NCBI RefSeq assembly: GCF_003991205.1
Contig: NZ_RXOZ01000022.1
Coordinates: forward strand, 62,001 to 126,000
DNA from: Georgenia sp. SYP-B2076
GTDB lineage: Bacteria; Actinomycetota; Actinomycetes; Actinomycetales; Actinomycetaceae
DNA length: 64,000 bases
Direction: 5' to 3'
Shown here in pieces: positions 52,835 to 62,350 of this stretch (its first letter is position 1; each line of letters begins with the position of its first letter). Both the position numbers and the translations under genes were made by a program. The notes beneath the pieces are model-generated. The model worked only from the letters and a program-made list of their open reading frames with translations, searched no databases and was not told the origin of the DNA.

Positions 52835-53809
52835 CTAGCCGCGCCCGGGTCGCGGCGGGTCGAGGTCGGGTGTCGTGGGCACCCCCTTGCCACCGGACCG
52901 GTGGATCGCTGCCAGGACCTCGGCCCGTCCCGGCATACCGGTCGTGGCGCCGAGCGCCCCGACCGAGATGGACGCCGCGTGCACGGCCCAGTGGGTCGCG
53001 GCCGGGAGGTCCTCGCCGCGGCTCAGCGCATCGGCGAGCGCACCGATGAAGGTGTCGCCGGCACCCGTGGTGTCGATGACGCTGACCGCGGGTGCCGAGA
53101 CACGGGTGAGGACCGACTCGTGGAGCACGATCGCCCCCCGCCCGCCGAGCGTGACGACGAGCGAGCACGGGAGCGAGAGGTGTGCGGGGACCTCGGGGGC
53201 ACCGGTCGCGCCCACGAGGAGCGGCCGCCCTGTCACCGCCTCGTACTCGACCTCGTTGACGACGAGGACGTCGACGCGTTCCAGGAGCTCGGGGGGCAGC
53301 GCGCGCGCCGGGGCCGCGTTGAGCACGAAGACACCCGTGGTCCGCACCGCGGCCGCGAGGACCGCCTCCACCGGGATCTCCAGCTGGGCGACGACCACCT
53401 TGGCGCGACGCACCACCTCGCCGGCGCCCTCGATGTGCGCGGGTGCGAGGCGACCGTTCGCGCCGGGGACCACGACGATGGAGTTCTCCGCCGCCTCGTC
53501 GACGAGGACGATGGCGCGGCCGGTCGGTGCCGTGTCGTCGGTGCCGACCTGGCGCACGTCGACGCCCTCTCCCAGCAGGGAGGCCCGGACCGAGCGCCCT
53601 TCCGGGTCGGTCCCGGTGAGGCCGACGAACGCGACGGTCCGGCCCAGCCGCGCCGCCGCGATCGCCTGGTTGCTGCCCTTGCCGCCGGGGAACTCGCCGA
53701 ACCCGACCGCCGAGACCGTCTCCCCGGGCAAGGGAAGGGACCGGACCGTCGCGACGAGGTCCACGTTCACGCTGCCGACCACGGCCACGTCCACACCACC
53801 GGGCTCCAT
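52835..53809 (-). CDS. rbsK: Ribokinase
   Basis: 324 residues, PfkB family, ribokinase type: VGSVNVDLVATV, the signature GEFPGGKGSNQAIAAARLG, ENSIVVVPGANG, and catalytic DTTGAGDTFIGALA. It converts ribose released by the nucleoside hydrolases to ribose-5-phosphate. The ATG at 53809 follows CAGGGG. First gene of the operon and directly downstream of the promoter/operator. Confidence 0.9.
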   Translation of the reverse strand: MEPGGVDVAVVGSVNVDLVATVRSLPLPGETVSAVGFGEFPGGKGSNQAIAAARLGRTVAFVGLTGTDPEGRSVRASLLGEGVDVRQVGTDDTAPTGRAIVLVDEAAENSIVVVPGANGRLAPAHIEGAGEVVRRAKVVVAQLEIPVEAVLAAAVRTTGVFVLNAAPARALPPELLERVDVLVVNEVEYEAVTGRPLLVGATGAPEVPAHLSLPCSLVVTLGGRGAIVLHESVLTRVSAPAVSVIDTTGAGDTFIGALADALSRGEDLPAATHWAVHAASISVGALGATTGMPGRAEVLAAIHRSGGKGVPTTPDLDPPRPGRG

Positions 53810-53836
53810 CGCCAACCCCTGTCCACACCGACGGGT

Positions 53837-53852
53837 GAGAGATCGTTCTCTC
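53837..53852. promoter_or_regulatory. LacI-type operator GAGAGATCGTTCTCTC
   Basis: The 16-base palindrome has arms GAGAGA/TCTCTC and a central CG, the hallmark of LacI-family operators. It sits just downstream of the +1 of the rbsK promoter, in the divergent gap to the LacI gene, and should block transcription. Confidence 0.75.
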
Positions 53853-53864
53853 GCGTTGCGCCTG

Positions 53865-53893
53865 ATTAAAGGGGCGGGCCGGTCCGGTGTCAA
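53865..53893 (-). promoter_or_regulatory. Promoter of the ribokinase-nucleoside operon
   Basis: On the minus strand a perfect TTGACA (53893-53888) and TTTAAT (53870-53865) with a 17-base spacer; +1 near 53858, just ahead of the LacI-type operator. Confidence 0.8.
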
Positions 53894-54095
53894 CCATTCG
53901 TGCGACTGACGGCAGATCGAGACTTAACGGTGACATGTCGCCATGTTCCCGGGACTGTGCGCGGTTATCGATGGACGGGCGTCCGCGGAGCCCGTGACGG
54001 CGTATGGTGAGACCCGTCACATCCACGCATGCCTCGACGATGAGGACAGGGCCAGACCGGAAATCCATTTCTCACCGAGGAGACACGTCGCTCCC

Positions 54096-55100
54096 ATGGG
54101 CAACAAGGTCACCGTGCGGGACGTCGCCGCCGCCGCCGGCGTCTCCCCCGCCACGGCCTCGCGGGTGCTGTCCGGGTACCCGTCGGTCAACCCCGAGATG
54201 GCCCGGCGCGTGACCGAGGCCAGCACCCGGCTGGGCTACAGCGCCAACGTCTTTGCCCGGGCGCTGCGCACGCGCCGCACCGACACCGTCGGCATGGTCG
54301 TGCCGTCCATCGGCAACCCCTACTTCGTCGGCGCCGTCGAGGCAGTCGAGGGCGTTCTCTCCGGCTCCGGCCGGTCGCTGATCCTCTGCGACTCCCGGGA
54401 CAGCGTCGCGACGGAGGCCGCCCGGGTCTCGCTGCTCCTCAACCGCATGGTGGACGGACTGGTCGTCATCCCGGTCTCGGCCGAGGAGTCGGCGCCGGCC
54501 CTCCGGGCCGCGGCGGCCCAGAGCCGTGTCGTCCAGCTCGACCGGATCGCGGAGGGGGCGAGGACGGACTTCGTGGGCGCGGACGACTACGACGGGGTCC
54601 ACCAGTGCATCGACCATCTCCGGGACCGCGGGTGCCGCACCATCGCCTACATCGGCGCACGGCCGACCACGTCGACCGCCGCGCAGCGCCTGCGGGCGTT
54701 CGAGGAGCTCACGCGGGGCGACGGCGGCACAGACGCCCCGGTGTATCTCGGTGAGTTCAGTGCCGGCTGGGGCGCCGAGGCCGCGCGTCACCTGCTGGAG
54801 GCCGGGCCCCTGCCCGACGCCATCGTCTGCGGGGCGGACGTCATCGCCGTCTCCGTGCTCACCGCCCTGCGCGGCGCCGGTGTCGAGGTGCCCGTCCAGG
54901 TCAAGGTCGTCAGCTACGACGACTCCGGCCTCGGACTCCTGACCGTCCCGCGCCTGACCTCGGTCCGCCAGCCCCTGGACGTGATGGCACAGGAGGCGAT
55001 CCGGCTCCTGGACACGCACCCCGAGGACGGGGCGTACCCACCGCGCAAGAGCATCTTCGCGCCCCAGCTCGTCATCCGGGACTCGACCGGGCTGACCTGA
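54096..55100 (+). CDS. LacI-family transcriptional regulator
   Basis: 334 residues. N-terminal HTH VTVRDVAAAAGVSPATASRVLSG, hinge-side LGYSANVFARALRTRRTD, then the periplasmic-binding-protein-like effector domain (VGMVVPSIGNPYFVGAVEAVEGV). The ATG at 54096 fits the HTH; a longer in-frame reading upstream overlaps the promoter region. It is divergent from the ribokinase operon and most likely represses it, with ribose or a nucleoside-derived signal as inducer (inference). Confidence 0.9.
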   Translation: MGNKVTVRDVAAAAGVSPATASRVLSGYPSVNPEMARRVTEASTRLGYSANVFARALRTRRTDTVGMVVPSIGNPYFVGAVEAVEGVLSGSGRSLILCDSRDSVATEAARVSLLLNRMVDGLVVIPVSAEESAPALRAAAAQSRVVQLDRIAEGARTDFVGADDYDGVHQCIDHLRDRGCRTIAYIGARPTTSTAAQRLRAFEELTRGDGGTDAPVYLGEFSAGWGAEAARHLLEAGPLPDAIVCGADVIAVSVLTALRGAGVEVPVQVKVVSYDDSGLGLLTVPRLTSVRQPLDVMAQEAIRLLDTHPEDGAYPPRKSIFAPQLVIRDSTGLT

Positions 55101-55153
55101 CGGCGACGGCGCCTAGCTGGTGGCACCCGTCAGCGACATCTCGCAGATCGGTC

Positions 55154-57289
55154 CTAGGCGGGGACCCGCTCCGACAGCGCGTCCGTGAGGAGCGCGGCGA
55201 GCGCGTCCAGCTGCACGTCCGTCGAGGAGGACAACTCCTCGTCCGACCCGTCGAGCGCCCTGGCGGCGAGCCCGGCCTTACTGTCGATGAGCTCCGCGAT
55301 CCGCGCGTCGAGGGTCTGCGCGGCGATGATCCGCCACGCCGTGACGGGCTCCGCCTGACCGATGCGGTGGATGCGGTCGATGGCCTGGGTCTGTTCCGCG
55401 TCGGTCCACGAGAGCTCCGCGAGCACCATGTTCGAGGCGACCTGCAGGTTGAGCCCCACCCCCGCGGCGCTCAGCGAGCACACCGCGACGGCGACGCCGG
55501 GGTCGTTCGTGAACGCGTCGATGTTCTTCTGCCGCGTGGACGCGGTCTGGTCGCCGCGGATCGACGCGAACCGGATCCCGCGCCGGGCGAACGTCTCCTC
55601 GGCGGCGTCCATGACGTCGACGTGCTTGGCGAAGAAGACGACCTTGCCGACGCTGCGCACGAGCTGCGCGGCGTAGTCGGCCGCGAGGCCTGCCTTCGCC
55701 TGGCCGATCCGTCGCATCATGGCGAACACGTTCTCGCCGGACGTCGCGGCGGCCTTGTCGGCCCGCTCTCCCCTGGCGACCTGGAGCACGAGGTCGTGGT
55801 CGATGCCCTCGACGACGGCGTGGCCGTGGCGCGCCTCGAGCGCCCTCTCGTAGCGCGCCACGAGGCGACGGGCGAGCGCCTGCTCGGCCGCGCGGATGGA
55901 CCGCCCGGCCTCGTCGTCGAGCTCGACGGGCAGATCGGCGACGCGCCGGGCCGGGATGTCGGCGGCGACGTCGACCTTGCGGCGACGCACGATCCCGCGG
56001 TCGATCACGCAGGTGCGCGCCGCGGCGTAGAAGGCGTGGTCGGCGGGAGTCAGGCCGGTCTCCTCGAGGGCCTCCATCAGCTCGCCGAGCGGCTTCTTGT
56101 CGTCGATCCAGCCCAGGAACTGCCAGATGGCGTGGAAGTCCTCGATGTCGTTGATCAGCGGGGTGCCGGTCAGGGCCATCAGCAACGCGCTGCCCGTGCG
56201 CGCGCGGATGCGCTCGGAGATCTGCAGCACGTGCTGGGAGCGCTGCGACTTCTTGTTCTTGATGTAGTGCGCCTCGTCCACCACCATGCCGCGGAACCCG
56301 AGGTCGCCGAGCCAACCCACGTGCCGGTCGAGCACCTCGTAGTTGACGATGATGATGTCGGCGAAGCCGTCGACGGTGTCGCCGTCGCCGTGGACAACCG
56401 TCGCGCGACGGTTCGGCGTCCACAGACCGGCCTCGCGCGCCCAGTTGGTCTTGACGACGTTCGGCACGACGACGAGCAGCGGGTAGGCGTTCGCCGCCTC
56501 CGCGGAGAGCAGCGCCTGCGCCGTCTTGCCCAGGCCCGGCTCGTCGGCGAGCAGGAAGGTCCGGTGCCCCGCCGCGGCGGCAGCAACCACGCCGGCCTGG
56601 TGCGGCATCAGCTGGAGGTCGCTCGGCAGGCGGATCGAGGACGGCGCGGGCAGGTCCATGCAGGACGAGGCCCCCCCGAGCTCGAACGAGCGGAACAGGG
56701 GCCCGAGCAGCTCCCAGCCGGCCAGGCGGCGCGGCTGGGCGCGGCGCTTCGCGACGGAGGAGAAGTCCGGAGCGAGGAAGGGGTTGGCAAGCTGCCGCGA
56801 CACCACCGACTGCGGCACGACCCGGCGGGGAGCCTGTGCGGACGCTTCGGGCGGCTCGGCCGGCGCGACCTCGTCGGGTCCCACCTCGACGCCGGCGTCA
56901 TGCAGCAGCTCGCGCCGCAGTGACCTGGCGCTGTCCGAGACGACGGCGTCGTCGTCGAGGAGCGCCAGCAGGGACGTGTCTCGGGCCGCGGTCTTCGCGA
57001 GGATGACGGCGATGCCGTCGAGGCGCTTGAGCTGCTCGGCGCGCCGGGGTTCGCCGAGGGTGGTGTCCGCCCTCAGCCGGGCAACCTCCTCACGCACCAG
57101 CAAGGCGACGACCTGGAACTTCGTCCGGACCGAGGGCATGACGCGACCGCGCTGCACGGCTGCCTCGACCTCGCGCACGACCCGGGCGAGCACCGGCATG
57201 ATGCCGTCCTCGTCGTGGTGCCGGGCCCGTCGCTGACTGCGTGGGGCGGTACGGCGCGCGCCCGACTGGCGCTGGGCTCCTCGAGCCAC
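55154..57289 (-). CDS. SNF2-family helicase (DEAD/DEAH, SWI/SNF-like)
   Basis: 711 residues. N-terminal 190 residues are unrecognised. The helicase core follows: LMPHQAGVVAAAAAGHRTFL, Walker A ADEPGLGKTAQ, VVDEAHYIKN (DEAH), MALTGTPLIN, KVVFFAKHVDVMDAAEE, FASIRGDQTA, SLSAAGVGLNLQVAS, and QAIDRIHRIGQAEPVTAW. All motifs I-VI are present. It is an ATP-driven DNA translocase. The GTG at 57289 follows TAGAGGAGGACTTT. A stand-alone gene, convergent with the LacI gene; the N-terminal part might carry a partner-binding function. Confidence 0.9.
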   Translation of the reverse strand: MARGAQRQSGARRTAPRSQRRARHHDEDGIMPVLARVVREVEAAVQRGRVMPSVRTKFQVVALLVREEVARLRADTTLGEPRRAEQLKRLDGIAVILAKTAARDTSLLALLDDDAVVSDSARSLRRELLHDAGVEVGPDEVAPAEPPEASAQAPRRVVPQSVVSRQLANPFLAPDFSSVAKRRAQPRRLAGWELLGPLFRSFELGGASSCMDLPAPSSIRLPSDLQLMPHQAGVVAAAAAGHRTFLLADEPGLGKTAQALLSAEAANAYPLLVVVPNVVKTNWAREAGLWTPNRRATVVHGDGDTVDGFADIIIVNYEVLDRHVGWLGDLGFRGMVVDEAHYIKNKKSQRSQHVLQISERIRARTGSALLMALTGTPLINDIEDFHAIWQFLGWIDDKKPLGELMEALEETGLTPADHAFYAAARTCVIDRGIVRRRKVDVAADIPARRVADLPVELDDEAGRSIRAAEQALARRLVARYERALEARHGHAVVEGIDHDLVLQVARGERADKAAATSGENVFAMMRRIGQAKAGLAADYAAQLVRSVGKVVFFAKHVDVMDAAEETFARRGIRFASIRGDQTASTRQKNIDAFTNDPGVAVAVCSLSAAGVGLNLQVASNMVLAELSWTDAEQTQAIDRIHRIGQAEPVTAWRIIAAQTLDARIAELIDSKAGLAARALDGSDEELSSSTDVQLDALAALLTDALSERVPA

Positions 57290-57712
57290 AAAGTCCTCCT
57301 CTAGCGTTTCCGACCGGTCACCATGGCGGGGACACCCGCACACAGCCCCGCGGTCGGGACGATGGACGTCGATCGAGGCGGCCGAGATGGACCGCCGCGA
57401 CGTGAGCCGGCCTCGCGGATCTGCGGATCGACGCGTCGGACCCGAACGGCCCGACCACCATGGGACGCCCGACCCCTCGTACGAGGGCCGATCACCGACC
57501 TCGGCGCACGAGTCGTCGTCGCGAGCGGCTCGGCTGGGGGTCAGTGCAAGCCTCAGCATACCGCCTGCCTCCGGTGCACGGCACGGCGAGCTCGGTGATG
57601 TCTGCCCGCCGGGGGCCGATGAATCCTGCGACTCACCGGCGTCGTGGCCCATCCGGGGGCGGACGGTGGCAGTCTGGGCTCCGGTGCATGGCATACCCGA
57701 GGAGGTGGTCCC
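57290..57712. other. Intergenic region with palindrome
   Basis: 423 bases without a recognisable gene between divergent transcription units. It contains a 14-base perfect palindrome CCCTCGTACGAGGG (57474-57487) and two copies of CTCCGGTGCAYGGCA (about 57570 and 57679). No clear promoter pair was found. Confidence 0.5.
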
Positions 57713-58234
57713 GTGACGCCGGACGACGTCGCCGCCCTCATGCAGGACCCGGTCGCGCAGCGACTGCTGAGCTCGGCGAACCCGGCCCGACTGGCCTATG
57801 TGGCGCGGGACGGTTCGCCGCGCGTGGTCCCCGTCGGGTTCGACTGGAACGGCACGACGATCGTGGTCGGCACGGTCCCGGGGTCGGCGAAGGTGGGCGC
57901 GCTCGAGGCCAATCCGGCCGTGGCGCTGACCATCGACACCAGCCCTCCGGCCTGGCCGCCGAACGTCCTGCTGATCCGCGGCACGGCGAGCGTGACCGTC
58001 GTCGACGGCGTCTTCCCGGAGTACGTCGCCGGCGCCAGGAAGCTGACGCCCGCCGACGAGTTCCCGAGCTGGGAGGCCGGTGTGCGTGCGCTCTACGACC
58101 AGATGGCGCGCATCGACATCACTCCGACGTGGGTCGCGATCCACGACTTCGAGACGCGTCTTCCTCACGCGGTCGAGGAGCTGGCTCGGTCGAGGTTCGG
58201 CCACCGCGGCGGGCGAGGCCGACAGCCCGAGTAG
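57713..58234 (+). CDS. Pyridoxamine-5'-phosphate-oxidase-family (PPOX) flavoprotein
   Basis: 173 residues. The split-barrel core is shown by NPARLAYVARDGSPRVVPVGFDWNG, VGTVPGSAKVGALEANPAVALTID and LIRGTASVTVVDG. Members bind FMN or F420 and often reduce small molecules or quinones; the cofactor cannot be settled here. The GTG at 57713 follows GAGGAGGTGGTCCC. It precedes an SDR gene in the same direction by 71 bases. Confidence 0.85.
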   Translation: MTPDDVAALMQDPVAQRLLSSANPARLAYVARDGSPRVVPVGFDWNGTTIVVGTVPGSAKVGALEANPAVALTIDTSPPAWPPNVLLIRGTASVTVVDGVFPEYVAGARKLTPADEFPSWEAGVRALYDQMARIDITPTWVAIHDFETRLPHAVEELARSRFGHRGGRGRQPE

Positions 58235-58305
58235 CTCACCGGGCGCCCTGGTTGGACCCGACCGCCGGTCCGCCGGACCGGGGTCATCATGGGGCCGGGA
58301 GGTGA

Positions 58306-59040
58306 GTGGGGTTGAGGATCTTCGTCACCGGCTCCGCGGACGGCCTGGGGAAGGCGACCGCGGACACGTTGCTCCGGGCGGGACACGAGGTGGTGGCGCA
58401 CGCGCGCAGCACCGGGAGGCTCGCCGCGGTGCGTGACCTGACGGAGCGCGGCGCGACGGCGGTCGTCGGCGACCTGGCCGACGCCGACGAGGTCCGCGCC
58501 CTGGCCGAGCAGGCGAACCGGCTCGGCCCGCTGGACGCCGTCATCCACAACGCGGGGGTGTACGCCGGCCCACCCGTACTGCCCGTCAACGTCGTCGCCC
58601 CGTACCTGCTGACCGCGCTCATGGACCGACCGGGACGGCTGATCTACGTCAGCAGCGGCATGCACCAGGGCGGCCGCGCCCGGGTCGACGCCCTGGACTG
58701 GAGTGGTCGGCGCGCCACCGGTTCGTACTCGGACAGCAAGCTGTTCGTCACGACCCTGATGGCCGCGGTCGCGGCCCGGTGGCCCGGCACGCTGAGCAAC
58801 GCCGTGGATCCCGGATGGGTCCCCACCCGGATGGGCGGCCCGGGCGCGCCGGACGACCTGCGGCTGGGGCACCTCACCCAGGAATGGCTGGCCACCAGCG
58901 ACGACGACGACGCGCGCACCAGCGGCGGCTACTGGCACCACCAGCGTCGCCGCCAGCCGCACCCGTCGGTCCACGACCCACGCTTCCAGGACGAGCTGCT
59001 CGACGAGCTCGTCCGGTTCACCGGGGTCGGCCTCAGCTGA
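58306..59040 (+). CDS. Short-chain dehydrogenase/reductase
   Basis: 244 residues. The nucleotide-binding part reads IFVTGSADGLGKATADTL, then DLADADEV, IHNAGVYAG, a Ser in IYVSSGMHQG, and Tyr-x-x-x-Lys in GSYSDSKLF. The GTG at 58306 follows GGGAGG; a TTG at 58312 is an alternative. The C-terminus has a His-rich stretch (YWHHQRRRQPHPSVHD). Likely cotranscribed with the PPOX gene. Confidence 0.85.
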   Translation: MGLRIFVTGSADGLGKATADTLLRAGHEVVAHARSTGRLAAVRDLTERGATAVVGDLADADEVRALAEQANRLGPLDAVIHNAGVYAGPPVLPVNVVAPYLLTALMDRPGRLIYVSSGMHQGGRARVDALDWSGRRATGSYSDSKLFVTTLMAAVAARWPGTLSNAVDPGWVPTRMGGPGAPDDLRLGHLTQEWLATSDDDDARTSGGYWHHQRRRQPHPSVHDPRFQDELLDELVRFTGVGLS

Positions 59041-59149
59041 CCCCGCCGAGCGTGAAGCGCACCGTGGCGACGACCATCCGTTGCCCGTCGTCCGTGCGGC
59101 AGTCGTGTCACACGACCCGGGCGTCACTTATGACATAGGCGACAAACCG

Positions 59150-59178
59150 TTCGACACCTCGTGCTCTGCCCGTATGGT
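59150..59178 (+). promoter_or_regulatory. Promoter of the BCCT transporter
   Basis: TTCGAC (59150-59155) and TATGGT (59173-59178) with a 17-base spacer, about 147 bases before the start; the rest of the gap 59041-59325 shows nothing else. Confidence 0.5.
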
Positions 59179-59325
59179 GGACAGCGAGCTAGTGTTCCCA
59201 CGGCGGTGGCACGGCTGGGTGACTGCACCGCCGGACTCGTTCCCCTCATCGCTTCGGTCCTTGCATGACTGCGGCGCGCGCCCGGACGCGCCCCGCGGAT
59301 CACGTCCCGAGCGAAGGAGAAACGA

Positions 59326-61569
59326 GTGGCGACATCTGGCCACGAAGTGACACCGAACACCGAAGCGTCCGAGGCGAAGATCGACCGCGGCCGGTTCGGC
59401 GCCACGGAGCGACGGAAGCCCCGGATCGATCACGAGAACCGGGCACCGATCTCCAGCGCCGAGCTCAGCAAGGGCCCCACCGAGCTCGCGGAGGACCGCG
59501 GCGCGCGCGTCAACTGGCGGGTCTTCATCATCTCGGCCGCCGTGATCGTCGCCTTCTCGCTGTGGGCGCTGCTCGCCCCCACGCAGGCCGCGGACGTGAT
59601 GCGTGACCTCACCTCCCGCGTCGCGACGAACCTCGGCTGGTTCTACGTCGTGACCGTCGTGCTGGTGATCCTCTTCGTGCTCTGGGTCGCCTTCTCGAAG
59701 GAGGGCCGGGTGCGCCTCGGCCCCGACCACTCCCGCCCCCAGTACAAGTTGTTCACCTGGGTGGCCATGCTGTTCGGCGCCGGCGTCGGCATCGACATGC
59801 TGTTCTACTCCGTGACCGGCCCGATCGCGCAGTACATGATGCCCCCGACGGGCGACCCGCAGTCGGCCCAGGCCGCCCAGGACGCCGTCGTGTGGACGAT
59901 GTTCCACTACGGCATCTCCGGCTGGTCGATGTACTCCCTGCTGGGCATGGCGATGGGGTACTTCGCCTACCGGTGGGGCATGCCGCTGTCGATCCGCGCG
60001 GCCCTGTACCCGCTGCTCGGCAAGCGCGTGCGCGGCGCCGCCGGCGACGCCATCGACATCTTCGCGCTCATCGGCACCGTCTTCGGGGTCGCGACCTCCA
60101 TGGGCATCGGCGTCGTCCTCCTGAACGTCGGCTTCTCCTGGCTGTTCGGCCTGCCCGAGGGCCTGGCCCTGCAGATCGCCCTGGTCCTGGTCGCCGTCGT
60201 CATGACGGTCGCCGGCTGCCTCTCGGGCGTCGACAAGGGCATCCGCCTGGTCTCCGAGCTGAACATCTGGATCGCGGCCGCGATGATGCTCTACATCCTG
60301 GTCACCGGCCAGACCGCGTTCCTGCTCAACGCCCTGGTCACCAACATCGGCCGGTTCATCGGCACCCTGCCGGAGCGCACCCTCGAGACCTTCGCCTACG
60401 AGCCCGGCGGCGCCGACTGGATGGGCGGCTGGACGCTGTTCTTCTGGGCGTTCTGGCTGGCCTGGGGCCCGTTCGTCGGCCTGTTCCTGGCCCGCATCTC
60501 CCGCGGCCGCACCCTGCGTGAGTTCGTCATCGCCGCCATCACCGCCCCCGTGCTGTGCGACTTCATCATCGTCTCCATCTTCGGCAACTCCGCCCTGTCG
60601 GTCGTCATGGACGGCAACACCGAGTTCGCCCAGCTCGCCATCGACCAGCCCGAGCAGGGTTGGTACGCCCTCCTCGAGATGTTCCCCGGTGCGGCGTTCC
60701 TGATCGGCCTGGCGACGCTGTCCGGCATGCTCTTCTACCTCACAAGCGCCAACTCCGGCGCGATGGTGATGGCGAACTTCTCCTCCACGATCCCCGATCC
60801 CGCCCAGGACGGCGCGAAGTGGCTGCGCATCTTCTGGGCCGTGCTCACCGCCCTGCTGACGATCGCCATGCTCATCGCCGGCGGCGTCACCACCATGGAG
60901 TATGCGACGCTGATCTTCGCCTTCCCGGTGACGATCATCGCCTACCTCGTCATGGCCTCGTTCTCCAAGGTGCTCCGCATGGAGCGGGCCGAGCGCGAGG
61001 GCCAGGTCATCCGGCGCCGCTCGGCCGCCGCCCACGGCGGCCAGGTGCCGGAGAAGACGTGGAAGCAGCGCCTGGCGCAGCTGCGGTCCTACCCGTCGAA
61101 GAAGTCCGTCTCCCAGTTCATGGACCGGACCGTGCACCCGGCGCTCACCGCCGTCGCCGCCGAGTTCCGCGAGCTCGGCAACGAGACCACGCTGTCCACC
61201 ACCCCGAACGCCGAGACCGGCATCGACGAGCACACGCTGGTCGTCAACATGAACGAGGACCGCGACTTCCACTACCAGGCCGCCGCGGTCGAGGCGCCGG
61301 TGCCGCGCATCGGCGGCCGGCCCATGTCGAAGGGCGACGACGTCTACTACAAGGTGGAGGTCTTCACCCAGACCGGCACCGAGGGCTACGACCTCATGGG
61401 CCTGACCCAGCAGCAGGTCATCAACGACGTCCTCGACCGGTACGAGGCCCACCTGTCGTTCCTCAGCTACTCCAGCGAGCACGACTACGCCTCGGTCCTG
61501 ACCCCGGCGGTCGCGGCCACGCCGCCCGTCCCGGCGGTGGCGGACGACGTGGAGCGCATCGAGGACTGA
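59326..61569 (+). CDS. BCCT-family choline/glycine-betaine transporter
   Basis: 747 residues. A basic 65-residue N-terminus, twelve membrane helices (WAMLFGAGVGIDMLFYSVTGPI, betaine-binding region GWTLFFWAFWLAWGPFVGLFLARISRGRTLREF, and YLTSANSGAMVMANFSS) and a C-terminal cytoplasmic tail of about 200 residues that in BetP-type carriers senses K+ and osmotic stress. The GTG at 59326 follows GAAGGAGAAACGA. It imports osmoprotectants with Na+ or H+. A stand-alone gene. Confidence 0.92.
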   Translation: MATSGHEVTPNTEASEAKIDRGRFGATERRKPRIDHENRAPISSAELSKGPTELAEDRGARVNWRVFIISAAVIVAFSLWALLAPTQAADVMRDLTSRVATNLGWFYVVTVVLVILFVLWVAFSKEGRVRLGPDHSRPQYKLFTWVAMLFGAGVGIDMLFYSVTGPIAQYMMPPTGDPQSAQAAQDAVVWTMFHYGISGWSMYSLLGMAMGYFAYRWGMPLSIRAALYPLLGKRVRGAAGDAIDIFALIGTVFGVATSMGIGVVLLNVGFSWLFGLPEGLALQIALVLVAVVMTVAGCLSGVDKGIRLVSELNIWIAAAMMLYILVTGQTAFLLNALVTNIGRFIGTLPERTLETFAYEPGGADWMGGWTLFFWAFWLAWGPFVGLFLARISRGRTLREFVIAAITAPVLCDFIIVSIFGNSALSVVMDGNTEFAQLAIDQPEQGWYALLEMFPGAAFLIGLATLSGMLFYLTSANSGAMVMANFSSTIPDPAQDGAKWLRIFWAVLTALLTIAMLIAGGVTTMEYATLIFAFPVTIIAYLVMASFSKVLRMERAEREGQVIRRRSAAAHGGQVPEKTWKQRLAQLRSYPSKKSVSQFMDRTVHPALTAVAAEFRELGNETTLSTTPNAETGIDEHTLVVNMNEDRDFHYQAAAVEAPVPRIGGRPMSKGDDVYYKVEVFTQTGTEGYDLMGLTQQQVINDVLDRYEAHLSFLSYSSEHDYASVLTPAVAATPPVPAVADDVERIED

Positions 61570-61726
61570 GCTGCTCCGCCGCTGTCCACGTAGGTCCAGG
61601 TCAGGGTGGTGGAACGATCTCACCGGCGTCGCGCACCGTGTGGTCGGCGCCCCTGTCGAGGGACGGGCGGGGCCCGGCCATGCGACCGGCAGTGCGCGGT
61701 GCCGCACGCCGGCATACCGTGCCGGC

Positions 61727-62350
61727 ATGACCGCAAATGGATCCGGCTCGCTGTCCGCGCTCATGCTCAACTGCACGCTCCATCCCTCCCCCGCCGACTC
61801 GAGCACCGAGGTGCTGGGCCAGCAGGTCCTCGACGCCCTCGCCGAGCACGGCGTCTCCGGCTCGCAGGTGCGGGTCGTCGACCACGACGTGCGTCCTGGC
61901 GTCGAGCTCGACATGGGTGAGGGCGACGAGTGGCCGGCCATCCGTCAGCGGATCGTGGAGTCCGACATTCTCGTGCTCGCCACCCCCACGTGGATGGGAC
62001 AGCACTCGAGCGTCGCGCAGCGGGTCTTCGAGCGCCTCGATGCGGAGCTGTCCGAGACCGACGACGAGGGCCGGCTCCTGACGTTCGGCAAGGTGGCGGT
62101 CGTGGTGGTCGTCGGCAACGAGGACGGCGCCCACCACATCTCCGCGGTGGCCTTCCAGTGCCTCAACGACGTCGGCTTTACCATCCCGGCGAACGGCGTC
62201 ACCTACTGGAACGGCGAAGCGATGCACACGGTCGACTACAAGGATCTCGAGGAGACCCCGAAGGAAACCGCCTCTGCGACGGCCACCCTAGCCGGCAACG
62301 CCGCCCACCTCGCCCGGGTGCTGCGCCGCGACGGGTATCCGGCGGTCTGA
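61727..62350 (+). CDS. Flavodoxin/NAD(P)H-dependent FMN reductase-like protein
   Basis: 207 residues. Flavodoxin-like fold: LMLNCTLHPSPADSSTEVL at the first strand and phosphate-binding loop, then SDILVLATPTWMGQHSSVAQ, the FMN-binding 'TPTW' element. It probably reduces quinones or flavins in the cytoplasm. TACCGT lies 8 bases before the ATG, so a leaderless transcript is likely. Confidence 0.85.
   Translation: MTANGSGSLSALMLNCTLHPSPADSSTEVLGQQVLDALAEHGVSGSQVRVVDHDVRPGVELDMGEGDEWPAIRQRIVESDILVLATPTWMGQHSSVAQRVFERLDAELSETDDEGRLLTFGKVAVVVVVGNEDGAHHISAVAFQCLNDVGFTIPANGVTYWNGEAMHTVDYKDLEETPKETASATATLAGNAAHLARVLRRDGYPAV

Noticed and set aside
59128-61941. 937-codon open frame antisense to the BCCT transporter
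   Set aside because: Asp/Gly/His/Arg-rich low-complexity translation with no domain; a GC-rich codon-position shadow of the transporter.
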